Counted from the stretch's first letter, positions 42,894 to 52,647 are shown. The stretch is DNA of 64,000 nt from an uncultured Mollicutes bacterium (GCA_900540175.1 UQFG01000002.1:62001-126000), one strand, 5' to 3'. Made by a program: numbers and translations. The notes: a model not told the origin generated them from the letters alone.

Positions 42894-44150
42894 TTAGGAA
42901 ACCATATTTTCAAGGTCGAATTGTTTAAACTGAATGTATTGGTGAATCGGCAACTCCACATCGTAATAGATTCCGTAATCCAAATACTCTTTTTTATAAA
43001 TATAAGCCGTACGCTCTAACAGATGACTTTGTTTTCCTTCCGTATAAGGTAAAATGAATTTGGCTCTTACGGTGGAGGGCGGGATATTGGAAACGATCAT
43101 ATCCAGTAGTTCTTTTACATGCAATTTGGTTCGATTGGAAAAGGATAACGTCGGTAAAGCAGATAAAACAAATATCTCTTTTTGCAGGAGATCCTGCTTA
43201 TTCAGCAACAACAGCGAGGGGATCGAATCGGCTTTTAAAGTAAGAAGAACCTGGCGAACAACTTCGATTTGTTCTTGAAAGTAATTTGAAGAAGCGTCGA
43301 TGACGTGAATAATGAAATCGGCGTGCTCGATTTCTTTTAAAGTCTGATAAAACGAATGGACTAAAAACGTCGGCAGTTTGGAAACAAAACCGATTGTGTC
43401 GGTCAAAATGAATTCTTTTTTTCGGTAAGTTATCTTACGGTTGTAGGTAGATAAAGTCGAAAACAGTTGATCTTTTTCGATTACCTGTTTTTCTTTGTCG
43501 TGGTTTAAAAGCGTATTCATGACCGACGATTTTCCGGCATTGGTGTATCCTACCAAAGCGACCATCGGAATTTGGTTCTGTTTTCGTTTTTTGATTTGAT
43601 TTTCTTTGATGGCCTCGGCTTTTTTAAGTTGGTCTTTGATTTTGTAGATTTGCTGCATCAAGTGGCGTTTGTCCAACTCTTTTTGCGTTTCTCCGGCTCC
43701 TTTAGACGATAAAGCACCGCTTGTCCCACCGCTACGCGATTCTTTTTCCCGCAGATAAGAAACCCTCGGCAATAAATACAGATATTTAGCCAGTTTGATT
43801 TCCAATTGGGCTTCTTTGGTATTGGCTCTTGCTTCGAAAATTTTTAAAATCAAATAACTTCGGTCGATACAGTTGATTTGGAGTTCTGCTTCGATATTGC
43901 GTAATTGCGATGCGGAAAGTTCGTCGTTCATAATGATCATTTTCGCATCATAGGCTGTTACGGCGATTTTGATTTCGGCTAATTTTCCTTTTCCGATGTA
44001 CGTTTTGGGATCGGGTTTATCTTTTTTTTGATGAAAACGGGCCACGACGACAAAATCAAGGGTTTCCGCTAAATTTTTCAATTCGTTTAACGAATAGTCA
44101 ATATCATAGCGATCGTTTGCATAAGAAAGTCCGGCAATAATGGCATTCAT
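42894..44150 (-). CDS. hflX: Ribosome-associated GTPase HflX
   Basis: HflX binds stalled or stressed 70S ribosomes and splits them. The 418-residue protein has the N-terminal nucleotide-binding domain with IGKGKLAEI, a helical linker (SGGTSGALSSKGAGETQKE) and the G domain with G1 GYTNAGKSS, G3 DTIGF and G4 NKQD. A C-terminal beta region follows. GGAGA precedes the ATG. A TATAAT (minus strand 44179-44174) with a weak -35 box lies just upstream. The gene stands alone. Confidence 0.93.
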   Translation of the reverse strand: MNAIIAGLSYANDRYDIDYSLNELKNLAETLDFVVVARFHQKKDKPDPKTYIGKGKLAEIKIAVTAYDAKMIIMNDELSASQLRNIEAELQINCIDRSYLILKIFEARANTKEAQLEIKLAKYLYLLPRVSYLREKESRSGGTSGALSSKGAGETQKELDKRHLMQQIYKIKDQLKKAEAIKENQIKKRKQNQIPMVALVGYTNAGKSSVMNTLLNHDKEKQVIEKDQLFSTLSTYNRKITYRKKEFILTDTIGFVSKLPTFLVHSFYQTLKEIEHADFIIHVIDASSNYFQEQIEVVRQVLLTLKADSIPSLLLLNKQDLLQKEIFVLSALPTLSFSNRTKLHVKELLDMIVSNIPPSTVRAKFILPYTEGKQSHLLERTAYIYKKEYLDYGIYYDVELPIHQYIQFKQFDLENMVS

Positions 44151-44261
44151 GATGTTCTCCTTTTTTGTTTTTTATTATAGCCGATTTTTATACTTCCTTC
44201 CAGTGGTGTGTATGCAAATTCTCTTTCGGGCATATAATAACCTTACGAGGAGGGATTTGTG

Positions 44262-46172
44262 ATGGAAGAATTGAATGCCCGTGCCAAACAAGTGTTGGAT
44301 TTGATGAAAAAATATTCATCCCGCTACCATATCAAAACGATCGGCAGTGAATTTTTGATTTTATCCATGTATGAAACCGAAGACAGTCTTTGTCACTTTC
44401 TTTTAGATGAATACGATGTCACCAAAGAAGAAATCGAAAAAATCACGCAGGATTTATTTATTTTAAGAAAAGAAAACGGCGAATTTAACGGCTCCATGCA
44501 GACGATTTTGCATCAAGCTCAATTGTTGGCCGGAGAAGGGAAAATCTCCGAAGAACATTTATTTATGGCCGTTTTGACATCGAGAAATACCATTGCCTGC
44601 GCGATCTTGGAAGCCCTGGATCTCAATATCGACGAACTGATTGAAGATGTCAAAGAAATTTACGATTTCAGCCAGTCACCGACCGAAGAATTATCGTATG
44701 TCCGCAATATTTCCAAGTTGGCTAAAAACAAAGAATTGGCCACGTTTGTTAAAAGGGATGAATATTTGAACCGATTGGATGTTATCCTTCATCGAAAATA
44801 TAAAAACAACCCGCTGTTGATCGGGAATGCCGGTGTGGGGAAAACGGCGATTGTCGAAGGATACGCCCAAAAACTGGCGGATGAAAAAAGCGATTGGAGT
44901 ATTCTTTCGCTGAATTTGACGGCGATGTTGGCCGGAACGCGTTATCGCGGTGATTTCGAAGAACGGTTTGATCGATTTGTCAAAGAAATCGCCTCGAAAA
45001 AAAACGTGATTATTTTCATCGACGAAATCCATACCATTATGGGTGCGGCGACAACCGAGGGGAATTTGGATGTTGCCAATATGTTAAAACCGTTTTTGGC
45101 GCGAAGCGGAATCAAACTCATCGGGGCAACGACTTTGGAAGAATACCATAAGACGATTGCCAAAGATAAGGCCTTGTCCAGACGGTTCCAATCGCTTTTT
45201 ATCAGCGAACCGTCGTTGGAAGAAACTAAAAAAATAGTCACGGGAATCCGCCGAGATTACGAAGATTTTCATCAAGTAAGCATTTCCGATGAAGTTTTGG
45301 ATTATTTGGTTTTGGAAAGCGACCGTCAAATCAACCGTAAATTTCGGCCGGATAAATGCATCGATATTTTAGATGATTTGCTGGCCAGTGCCCGAATTGC
45401 AAAGAAAAAGACCGTCGACATGGAAGATGTCGATCAAGCCATTCATTCTTATTTGGGCAATAAAACCGATCGTTTATCCGCCGCGCTTTCTTACCCCGTA
45501 TTGGAAAAGTATCAATGGTTGTTTGAAAATCATTTATTGGAAGAACGGCCGTTGTTGAAAATTCATTATGAGGGGAATAAAAAAGGATTGTTGAATGTGA
45601 TTGAAGATTGCATGCAGATTTTTAACATCGGGCCTGAGTGTCTGTTGAATTTGGATCTGCAAGGTTATAAAGATTCGTTTATGTTATCCAGCTTGGTCGG
45701 TGCGCCGCCGGGGTATGTCGGTTATGAGGATGAGGGGATGCTTTCCAAACATATTCTGTCGTATCCGTTTTCCGTTTTGGTTTTTAAAAATTTCAAATTT
45801 GCCAGTCCCAATATCCAGTCGTTTCTATTAAACTTGATCAGTTGCGGCTTTTTCACCGATCAAAAAGGAAGAAGCATTTCCCTTGAAAATGTGATTATCA
45901 TTTTGGAAGGGATGGAGGAAAAAGAGGTCATCGGGTTTCAAAAAAACGCATCTCATCCCTCGGATGTATTTGATGAAACCATTCGGGAAGAAGGACTTAT
46001 TTCAGATCGTTTCAATGAGAAATTCCAAAAAGCCTTATCCCGAATGCATTATGAAATTTCCTTTGATTTCAATATCGATAGCAACAACAAAAAGAAAGTA
46101 GAAGAGTATTTATACCAATTCACTCGTAAAAATAAAAACGGAAAGTATGAGATCAAAGAAGAAGATTTGTAA
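44262..46172 (+). CDS. ClpC/ClpB-like ATPase with a degenerate second AAA domain
   Basis: A 636-residue relative of ClpC. A Clp N-domain covers residues 1-140. The first AAA domain is intact: Walker A GNAGVGKTAIVEG and Walker B IIFIDEIHTIMG. The second keeps the pore-loop segment LVGAPPGYVGYEDEG near residue 480, but the place of GxxGxGKT reads EGNKKGLL (from residue 437), and where LLDEIEKAHP should be it has VFKNFKFASP. The C-terminal lid domain is missing. It therefore cannot bind ATP normally in D2. AGGAGG lies eight bases before ATG 44262. A TATAAT at 44233-44238 lies upstream. It may be an adaptor-like or specialised unfoldase subunit. Confidence 0.85.
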   Translation: MEELNARAKQVLDLMKKYSSRYHIKTIGSEFLILSMYETEDSLCHFLLDEYDVTKEEIEKITQDLFILRKENGEFNGSMQTILHQAQLLAGEGKISEEHLFMAVLTSRNTIACAILEALDLNIDELIEDVKEIYDFSQSPTEELSYVRNISKLAKNKELATFVKRDEYLNRLDVILHRKYKNNPLLIGNAGVGKTAIVEGYAQKLADEKSDWSILSLNLTAMLAGTRYRGDFEERFDRFVKEIASKKNVIIFIDEIHTIMGAATTEGNLDVANMLKPFLARSGIKLIGATTLEEYHKTIAKDKALSRRFQSLFISEPSLEETKKIVTGIRRDYEDFHQVSISDEVLDYLVLESDRQINRKFRPDKCIDILDDLLASARIAKKKTVDMEDVDQAIHSYLGNKTDRLSAALSYPVLEKYQWLFENHLLEERPLLKIHYEGNKKGLLNVIEDCMQIFNIGPECLLNLDLQGYKDSFMLSSLVGAPPGYVGYEDEGMLSKHILSYPFSVLVFKNFKFASPNIQSFLLNLISCGFFTDQKGRSISLENVIIILEGMEEKEVIGFQKNASHPSDVFDETIREEGLISDRFNEKFQKALSRMHYEISFDFNIDSNNKKKVEEYLYQFTRKNKNGKYEIKEEDL

Positions 46173-46200
46173 AAAAAACAGATCGACTTTTCTATCGTCG

Positions 46201-46209
46201 TGTTATAAT
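46201..46209 (+). promoter_or_regulatory. Extended -10 promoter of the acetyltransferase gene
   Basis: TGTTATAAT is a complete extended -10 element 24 bases before the start codon; AGGAGG follows in the leader. Confidence 0.6.
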
Positions 46210-46233
46210 AAATAAACAGGAGGATAGAGGCGT

Positions 46234-46749
46234 ATGATTTTAGAAACCAAACGACTGTATTTGCGTTTATTGCGACCATCCGATTTGCCGGATTTACGTA
46301 AAACACTGCAAGATCCGATTGCCATGCGGGCTTACGAACATGCCTTCAGTGATGAAGAATGTATAGAGTGGTTGAAAAAACAGCAAAAACGATATGAAGA
46401 AGACGGGTTCGGCCTTTGGGCGGTTGTGTTGAAAGATACCGACGAACTGATCGGCCAGTGCGGCATCACCTATCAAATGGTAGATGGGCAAAAAGTCGTT
46501 GAAATCGGCTATCTGTTTGAACGAAAGTATTGGCATAACGGGTATGCGATCGAAAGTGCGCAAGCCTGTAAACAATACGCTTTTGATCAATTACAGGTCG
46601 ATGCGGTTTATTCCATCATCAGACCAAGCAATGAAGCGTCGATCCGTGTCGCATTGAAAAACGGAATGAAGTTGAAAACGACGATTACCAAGCATTACTA
46701 CGGCATGGATATGCCCCATAACGTTTATTGGATCGAAAATCCCAAGTAA
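46234..46749 (+). CDS. RimJ/RimL-type GNAT acetyltransferase
   Basis: A 171-residue acetyltransferase of the RimJ/RimL type, which modifies protein N-termini or small amines using acetyl-CoA. It starts LETKRLYLRLLRPSDLPDL, has VVEIGYLFERKYWHNGYAIES in the acetyl-CoA-binding region and SIIRPSNEASIRVALKNGMK near the end, all typical. AGGAGG precedes the start. It has its own promoter and no clear operon partner; the substrate is unknown. Confidence 0.88.
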   Translation: MILETKRLYLRLLRPSDLPDLRKTLQDPIAMRAYEHAFSDEECIEWLKKQQKRYEEDGFGLWAVVLKDTDELIGQCGITYQMVDGQKVVEIGYLFERKYWHNGYAIESAQACKQYAFDQLQVDAVYSIIRPSNEASIRVALKNGMKLKTTITKHYYGMDMPHNVYWIENPK

Positions 46750-46764
46750 GGTTGTCAAATAAAT

Positions 46765-46793
46765 TTTACATTTGAAGAAAAATAGCGTATAAT
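46765..46793 (+). promoter_or_regulatory. Promoter of the DegV gene
   Basis: TTTACA (46765-46770) and TATAAT (46788-46793) are 17 bases apart, 29 bases before the chosen start codon. Confidence 0.75.
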
Positions 46794-46822
46794 AGGATTA
46801 AATGACAGAAGTGAGGTACGCT

Positions 46823-47689
46823 ATGAATCAAGTTAAAATTATAACGGATTCGACAAATGATTTGGATCCGAACCTTTTAAAAGAAAAAGAAGTGGTTGTT
46901 CTTCCGCTTTCCGTTAATTTTTCCGATGAGGCGTTTTTAGACGGTGTGGATATTACCACCGAACAGTTGTATCAAAAGGTGAGCGAAAAAAACGAACTGC
47001 CCAAAACGGCAGCGATTTGCGTGGCGGATTTTGTTCAAGTGTTTGAAAAGTATGTCCAAGAAGGATACGATGTTGTTTTTACGGGAATCTCCAAACAGAT
47101 GTCCAGAACGTATGAAAATGCCGTTCTTGCAGCCAATGAAGTTGCAAGCGATCGGATTTTTGTTGTTGATTCGATGAATCTGTCAACCGGTATCGGACTT
47201 CTTGTTTTAAAGGCTTGTAAATACCGCGATGCAGGCGATTCTGCCGCAACCATCGCTCAAAAGTTAAATCAGGACAACAAACGAGTTTTATCCCAGTTCG
47301 TCATCGATACAATGGACTATCTTCATAAAGGCGGCCGTTGTTCCTCGCTTACTAAAATCGTGGGAACATTGCTTAAAATCAAACCGTTGATTGCGGTTCG
47401 GGACGGAAAAATGCATGTGGCGAAAAAACCGCACGGAAAAATCAAGGCAGGATTGGATTTGATGCTGCAACAGTTAAAAGACGATTCGAATCGCTTGGAT
47501 TTAGACTGCATCATCGTAACCCATTCGATGGCTTACGAATCCTGTGATTATTTGGTATCGCAAATCAAAACGTTTTTACCGGATGTTCCGCTTTACACGA
47601 CTTTAGCGGGATGTGTGATTTCTTCTCATTGCGGTCCCGGTACCATCGGAATTTTATATATGGTCAAACCGGATTCGACATCGCTGTAA
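46823..47689 (+). CDS. DegV-family fatty-acid-binding protein (FakB-like)
   Basis: DegV/FakB proteins bind a fatty acid and present it to the kinase FakA for phosphorylation before phospholipid synthesis. The 288-residue protein starts VKIITDSTNDLDP, has TGISKQMSRTYENA, the serine region DSMNLSTGIGLLVL, YLHKGGRCSSLTK and the carboxylate-binding VISSHCGPGTIGI. ATG 46823 is chosen over 46802 because GTGAGGT lies six bases before it. No fakA is seen in the window. Confidence 0.9.
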   Translation: MNQVKIITDSTNDLDPNLLKEKEVVVLPLSVNFSDEAFLDGVDITTEQLYQKVSEKNELPKTAAICVADFVQVFEKYVQEGYDVVFTGISKQMSRTYENAVLAANEVASDRIFVVDSMNLSTGIGLLVLKACKYRDAGDSAATIAQKLNQDNKRVLSQFVIDTMDYLHKGGRCSSLTKIVGTLLKIKPLIAVRDGKMHVAKKPHGKIKAGLDLMLQQLKDDSNRLDLDCIIVTHSMAYESCDYLVSQIKTFLPDVPLYTTLAGCVISSHCGPGTIGILYMVKPDSTSL

Positions 47690-47696
47690 CGATCAA

Positions 47697-47738
47697 AATG
47701 TTTGTAGATACGTAAAAGTATTTATAAACATTTTTTTA
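47697..47738 (+). terminator. Long-stem terminator after the DegV gene
   Basis: A 15-bp stem (47697-47711 with 47718-47732), including two G-U pairs, has a six-base loop and a following T-run. Confidence 0.85.
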
Positions 47739-47764
47739 TTTTAACGAAAAGAAAAGCTTTCTTA

Positions 47765-47793
47765 TTTCAAATTAAAGCAGAATATGGTATGAT
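47765..47793 (+). promoter_or_regulatory. Promoter of fhs
   Basis: TTTCAA (47765-47770) and TATGAT (47788-47793) are 17 bases apart, 48 bases before the start codon. Confidence 0.65.
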
Positions 47794-47841
47794 TAATACA
47801 ATAGACGAAATAAAATTTTTTTAGAAAAGAGGGGAAAAACG

Positions 47842-49509
47842 ATGCTTACAGATTTGGAAATCGCCCAACAAGCAACGATTTGGCCAATTGAAAAAATTGC
47901 CGAGACCATCGGTTTAAAGCCTGAAGATTTGGATTTGTACGGCCGTTATAAAGCCAAGATCCATTGGCAAGATATCAAAAAAGCGCCGCAGGAAGGCAAA
48001 CTGATTTTGGTGACGGCCATTAATCCGACGAAAGCCGGCGAAGGCAAATCGACAACGACCATCGGGTTGGCCGATGCATTAAATGCCCTCGGTAAAAAAA
48101 CGATGGTGGCTTTACGGGAACCGAGTTTCGGTCCGGTTATGGGGATCAAAGGCGGGGCTGCCGGCGGTGGATATGCTCAAGTGATTCCGATGGAAGATAT
48201 CAATTTGCATTTTACCGGGGATTTTCATGCCATTACGGCGGCGAACAATGCGATTGCCGCTATGATTGATAACCACCTTCATCAAGGAAATTCCCTCCGT
48301 ATTGATCCTACTAGAATTGTTTGGCATCGTTGTCTGGATCTAAACGATCGCGCCTTACGGCATGTCGTAGTGGGCTTGGGTGGCAGTGCCAACGGTGTTC
48401 CAAGAGAAGACCATTTCGACATCAGTGTGGCATCGGAAATCATGGCCGTTTTATGCCTTTCTACGTCGGTTGAGGATTTCAGATCCCGAATAAGTCGGAT
48501 GGTTGTTGCATATACCTATGATAGAAGACCTGTTACAGTAGACGATATTCAAGCGACCGGAATCGTTACGTTGATTATGAAAGATGCGTTAATGCCCAAT
48601 CTGGTTCAAACGCTAGAACATACACCGGCGCTTGTTCACGGCGGTCCGTTTGCCAATATTGCTCATGGTTGTAATTCGGTTATCGCTACGAAAACGGCTT
48701 TGAATTTGGCGGATTACGTGGTGACGGAAGCAGGATTCGGAGCGGATCTGGGTGCGGAAAAATTTTTGGACATCAAATGTCCGACCGCTTCTTTAAAACC
48801 ATCGTGTGTTGTGATCGTAGCTACGGTTCGTGCGCTTAAAATGCATGGCGGTATGAAGAAGGAAGAGTTGGAAAACGAAAATGTTGAGGCGTTGTTGAAG
48901 GGAACGGAAAATTTGAAAAAACACATCGAAAATATCCGAAAATACCATGTGCCGTATGTGATTGCCGTCAACCGGTTTCCGACCGATACGATAGCGGAAT
49001 TAAACACATTGGCCGAATGGGCCGAACAACAGGGACATCCTTACGCTTTATCGGATGTCTTCTGTTTGGGTAGTCAAGGCGGGTTGGAGTTGGCCGAGCA
49101 AGTCCTAAAACAGATTCAGGATCACGACGGAGCTTCTACCTTTCAGCCGCTTTATTCGTATGAGGAAACCGTTAAACAAAAAATCAAAACGATTTGCCGG
49201 CAAATCTACGGAGCCGATGCGGTTACTTTCACAAAAGAAGCAAACAGTCAATTGTTGCTTTTAAAGAAAAACGGGTGGGATCATCTACCGGTTTGTATCG
49301 CCAAGACACCGTATTCCTTATCGGACAATGCGAAACTGTACGGAAGACCGGAAAACTTTCAAATCACGATTAGAGAATTGCGTCCGTCGATCGGTGCTGG
49401 GTTTATCGTTGCGCTTGCAGGCGATATCATGACTATGCCGGGATTGCCGGAAGAACCTGCTGCGAACCATATGGATTATGTGGATGGAAAAGTAGTGGGC
49501 TTGTTTTAA
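47842..49509 (+). CDS. fhs: Formate-tetrahydrofolate ligase
   Basis: Makes 10-formyl-tetrahydrofolate from formate, ATP and tetrahydrofolate for purine synthesis and initiator tRNA formylation. The 555-residue protein has the P-loop-like [19 protein letters not shown] near residue 60, [32 protein letters not shown] and [15 protein letters not shown], all conserved. Length is normal. AGAGGGG lies before the start. It is followed 28 bases later by the HprK/PEPCK-fold gene, probably on the same transcript. Confidence 0.97.
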   Translation: MLTDLEIAQQATIWPIEKIAETIGLKPEDLDLYGRYKAKIHWQDIKKAPQEGKLILVTAINPTKAGEGKSTTTIGLADALNALGKKTMVALREPSFGPVMGIKGGAAGGGYAQVIPMEDINLHFTGDFHAITAANNAIAAMIDNHLHQGNSLRIDPTRIVWHRCLDLNDRALRHVVVGLGGSANGVPREDHFDISVASEIMAVLCLSTSVEDFRSRISRMVVAYTYDRRPVTVDDIQATGIVTLIMKDALMPNLVQTLEHTPALVHGGPFANIAHGCNSVIATKTALNLADYVVTEAGFGADLGAEKFLDIKCPTASLKPSCVVIVATVRALKMHGGMKKEELENENVEALLKGTENLKKHIENIRKYHVPYVIAVNRFPTDTIAELNTLAEWAEQQGHPYALSDVFCLGSQGGLELAEQVLKQIQDHDGASTFQPLYSYEETVKQKIKTICRQIYGADAVTFTKEANSQLLLLKKNGWDHLPVCIAKTPYSLSDNAKLYGRPENFQITIRELRPSIGAGFIVALAGDIMTMPGLPEEPAANHMDYVDGKVVGLF

Positions 49510-49537
49510 CAAATGAAAAAAGGAGAAGATCAAAAAA

Positions 49538-51250
49538 ATGGAACATGTCATCGGAACAAAACAGGTGATTTTGAATTTTTCGGAATTATTCTGTAAAAAT
49601 GAAGTAGAGGTATTGAATTCAACTTGTTTTAAAGAAGTATGGTCGCATTTTTTGGATCATATCTACAAAATACAAAAACAGGATGTATTGAAGATTTTAA
49701 ATATCTGTCCCGAACCGAAAAAAGATTTTATCATCCTTTTCAAATTGCTTTTTGAATTTAATGTTGCGGATATCAAAAAAATCAACCCTTTTTTTAAAAT
49801 GATCTTGGATCATCGGGACGTATTATTTGAACTGATTGAAAATTTTTATGATTATTGGCGCCGTTTGGAACGCTACGGAATGGTGTATGCGAAAAGTAAT
49901 TTCGTCGGGATCGAATCCACCACCTTTACCAACGCTATGGATCGGTTCAATACGATAATTCTAAGTACGTATCGTTCCATTTCCCAAAAAGTGTTTGGGG
50001 AAGAATTTCCCATTTATCGGGCTTTGCCGGCCGGCGTGAATGCCGCGATCTTGATTGCCAAACATCGGTGGATGGCAAAAGACAGTTGTTATGCTTTTTT
50101 GGCATCCGCTCACGTGATCGAACAAATTTTAATTCGGCCGCCGTTTATTACGTATTCGGCGAAAAACAAGCGAACCGGAACGTACGAAGAAGTATTTGAA
50201 AACCCACTTCAACAAATCGGTAAAAAATATGCCTTTGAAGAATATTATTGTTATCAGGCTCATGTGGGAAGCGCGTTGGCTTACGTTTATTTTCATCGGG
50301 ATTACTTATCGCATGGAATTACGCTTTGTAATTTGTTCGATTTTGTTCCGCTTCACAAATGCCAAGGACAAAAACCGGATATTTTATATGTTTTCGGTGC
50401 GGATATTCAAGGGGATTCCGTCTTTTATCACGATGTGGAAAACGATCTTTATATCGGTGTGGCGCCGCATAACAGCAGCATCGATTACTTCGGTTATATG
50501 AAGAAAATGTTATTGACGCTTTATAATGTCAAAATGATCGATAACGGCTATTTACCGCTTCACGGGGCTTGTGTCAATATAAAACTACGAAACGGAAAAG
50601 AAAAAAACATCGTGATTATCGGTGATTCCGGTGCCGGAAAGAGTGAGTCGCTGGAGGCATTAAGCGAGGTTGCCGGTGATGATATATCATCGCAAGTCGT
50701 TGTTTTTGACGATATGGGAACCTTTAAAACAAACGGCAATCAAGTGATGGCATACGGAAGCGAAATCGGAGCGTTTGTTCGGTTGGATGATATGAAAGCA
50801 GGCTATGCTTACAAAGAAATGGATCGGGCCATTTTTATGAATCCTGATAAATTGAATTCCCGTCTTGTCGTTCCGGTTTCGACCTATTCTCAGATTATGA
50901 AAGGCTATCCGGTCGATATGGTTCTTTATGCCAATAATTACGATGATGTCGATGAGCCGCTTTCCTTTTTCAACACCAAAGAAGAGGCACTGAAGATTTT
51001 TGTCCGCGGGGCTAGAAAAGCCAAAGGAACGACGCAGGAAGTGGGATTGGTAGAGTCCTTTTTCGCCAACCCGTTCGGTCCACATCAACGCCAAAAACAA
51101 ACCGAGAAATTGTTGGATCGTTATTTTGAACAATTGTTTGAAAATCATGTGGCAGTCGGAGAACTATATACCAAACTGGCGATTGCAGGGTATGAACAAA
51201 AAGGACCGGAAGAAGCCGCAAGAAAACTGTTTGAGCAACTGGAAAAATAA
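49538..51250 (+). CDS. HprK/PEP-carboxykinase-superfamily P-loop protein
   Basis: A 570-residue protein whose C-terminal half has the P-loop GDSGAGKSE at residues 362-370, then VVVFDDMGTF and RLVVPVSTYSQIMKGYPVD. The form GDSGxGKSE is nearer to HPr kinase than to the GLSGTGKTT of ordinary ATP-dependent PEP carboxykinase; the two families share a fold. The N-terminal 340 residues are helical and of no family I recognise. It is annotated as PEPCK-like in some Bacillota as far as I recall, but the activity is unproven. AGGAGA precedes the ATG, and the gene follows fhs. Confidence 0.65.
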   Translation: MEHVIGTKQVILNFSELFCKNEVEVLNSTCFKEVWSHFLDHIYKIQKQDVLKILNICPEPKKDFIILFKLLFEFNVADIKKINPFFKMILDHRDVLFELIENFYDYWRRLERYGMVYAKSNFVGIESTTFTNAMDRFNTIILSTYRSISQKVFGEEFPIYRALPAGVNAAILIAKHRWMAKDSCYAFLASAHVIEQILIRPPFITYSAKNKRTGTYEEVFENPLQQIGKKYAFEEYYCYQAHVGSALAYVYFHRDYLSHGITLCNLFDFVPLHKCQGQKPDILYVFGADIQGDSVFYHDVENDLYIGVAPHNSSIDYFGYMKKMLLTLYNVKMIDNGYLPLHGACVNIKLRNGKEKNIVIIGDSGAGKSESLEALSEVAGDDISSQVVVFDDMGTFKTNGNQVMAYGSEIGAFVRLDDMKAGYAYKEMDRAIFMNPDKLNSRLVVPVSTYSQIMKGYPVDMVLYANNYDDVDEPLSFFNTKEEALKIFVRGARKAKGTTQEVGLVESFFANPFGPHQRQKQTEKLLDRYFEQLFENHVAVGELYTKLAIAGYEQKGPEEAARKLFEQLEK

Positions 51251-51253
51251 AAA

Positions 51254-51300
51254 AACCTACGAAAAGTAGGTTGAAAACGGCCGATTGAATCGGCTTTTTT
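51254..51300 (+). terminator. Double-hairpin terminator
   Basis: AACCTAC/GTAGGTT (51254-51272) is followed by GCCGAT/ATCGGC (51280-51294) and six T residues. It lies between convergent genes. Confidence 0.8.
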
Positions 51301-51304
51301 CGTT

Positions 51305-51958
51305 TTACGGTTCGATTGTCAAATCGATATCGCCGTTATTGGCTTCTATTTTCATTTGATTGGGACCACCGCTTTTATATTCCGGCAAATTGCTGTTTCC
51401 TTTTTTGACGGTACAAAAAATTTCATACTGGTCCCAACTTCCTTGAATATTTCCGGTAATATGGCCGTTTTTGATTGTGGCGGAAAGATGATCGGCCTTC
51501 AAATCATGTAAAAGAATGTTTCCGCCGTTATTGATTAGTTCGACCGTTTCGGCTTTTAAAGAAGAAACAGTCAGATTTTCATTGGTCGTTTCGATTTTTA
51601 ATGTTTTAAAAAGCCGGTCGGGAAGCGAAATGGTTACCGTACGGTATTGTCGATCGGCTTTTACACCGATAAAATCATACCAATTTTTGTGTTGGGAAAG
51701 AACGATGCTTAAGGTTTGATCCTCTATTGTAAAAGCATAGGTTTCTTGATCGTCTTCAAAATAAGTTACCGAAATAGTTTCTTCGTCGTTACCTTCCAGT
51801 TTAATTTCACGGTCGAAACAATCGACGGATAGTTCCTCGATGAAAACGGACTCCGATGAAGATAAGGTATAGGTTTTTTCTTCAAAAGAACGGTCGTTGC
51901 TGCAAGATGTAAACAAGCATAAGTTGCCGAATAATAAGATAAATAGAATTTTTTTCAT
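51305..51958 (-). CDS. DUF4097-like lipoprotein
   Basis: A 217-residue secreted lipoprotein with lipobox LFTSC ending at Cys19. The mature part is beta-rich, with repeated patterns such as LKIETTNENLTVSSLKAETVEL, here read as two shorter units, and IKNGHITGNIQGSWD, which resemble the DUF4097 beta-solenoid family of putative adhesins. The function is unknown. AGGAGG lies before the ATG. It is on the same strand as the tetR gene and 70 bases downstream of it, so it may share that transcript. Confidence 0.7.
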   Translation of the reverse strand: MKKILFILLFGNLCLFTSCSNDRSFEEKTYTLSSSESVFIEELSVDCFDREIKLEGNDEETISVTYFEDDQETYAFTIEDQTLSIVLSQHKNWYDFIGVKADRQYRTVTISLPDRLFKTLKIETTNENLTVSSLKAETVELINNGGNILLHDLKADHLSATIKNGHITGNIQGSWDQYEIFCTVKKGNSNLPEYKSGGPNQMKIEANNGDIDLTIEP

Positions 51959-52030
51959 TTATTTTCCTCCTGTCCACTGCAATTATAAACTTTTGTGTAA
52001 CACAAAGGTCAAGAGCGAAAACGATTTTTT

Positions 52031-52567
52031 TTAAAAATCTTCTGTCGGCAGATGTAAGGAAGCAAAATAGGCTTGGGTCATCTCTTGTGCGGTTTCTTTG
52101 CAACCGTTGGTAATCCAGTAGTAAATGACATTGTATAAAGCGCCGGCATAGGAGTAAAAAGGATATTTATAAAGAGGATGTACGTCGGTCAAATCGGAAC
52201 GGGAGATAATGTAATTGTTGAACGCATCCAAAATGAATTGACCGAGTTCGGCTTTAAAAAGCGCCTGTAGTTCCCGTCGGTATTCATAGACATAGGCAAA
52301 GGTTCTAAAAACGTTGTCGTACCGGGCAATATGACTTAAATTGGCCGGATATTTATTTTTGTAACGATCCAATAAATCCATTAAATAATAGCGGATAATG
52401 TCTTCTTTCTTTTTGAAATTACGATAATAACTAGCTCTTGCCACGCCGGCTTTGATAACAATTTCACTGATCGTAATGGAATCGAATTCTTTTTCTTCCA
52501 ACAATAAAAACAGTGCTTTGGCCATGGCACCTTTGATTTCTTTGTTTAGTTCCGACCGTTTGTCCAT
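52031..52567 (-). CDS. TetR/AcrR-family transcriptional regulator
   Basis: A 178-residue repressor-type protein. The N-terminal helix-turn-helix reads DSITISEIVIKAGVARASYY followed by RNFKKKEDIIRYY, standard for TetR. The C-terminal ligand-binding part resembles the TetR_C group seen in Bacilli and is probably dimeric. ATG 52567 has GGGGG nine bases upstream. It is divergent from the Ntn hydrolase gene across an inverted repeat, the usual layout for a repressor controlling itself and its neighbour. The ligand is unknown. Confidence 0.88.
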   Translation of the reverse strand: MDKRSELNKEIKGAMAKALFLLLEEKEFDSITISEIVIKAGVARASYYRNFKKKEDIIRYYLMDLLDRYKNKYPANLSHIARYDNVFRTFAYVYEYRRELQALFKAELGQFILDAFNNYIISRSDLTDVHPLYKYPFYSYAGALYNVIYYWITNGCKETAQEMTQAYFASLHLPTEDF

Positions 52568-52591
52568 AGACAAATACCCCCTTTTTTGTAT

Positions 52592-52617
52592 CACATATTT
52601 TAAGTATACTATATGTG
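52592..52617. promoter_or_regulatory. Inverted-repeat operator between tetR and the Ntn hydrolase gene
   Basis: CACATAT (52592-52598) and ATATGTG (52611-52617) form a perfect 7-bp inverted repeat with a 12-bp spacer. On the minus strand TATACT lies inside it as a possible -10 box for tetR; on the plus strand TTGTAT lies just before it as a possible -35 box. Confidence 0.6.
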
Positions 52618-52647
52618 TTTTATTTTACCATAAGATGAGGTGTAAAG

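Noticed and set aside
44200-44262. Forespore sigma-factor promoter before the ClpC-like gene
   Set aside because: GTATG and GGGCATATAA resemble sigma-F or sigma-G boxes, but spacing and one key base do not fit; an ordinary TATAAT explains it as well.
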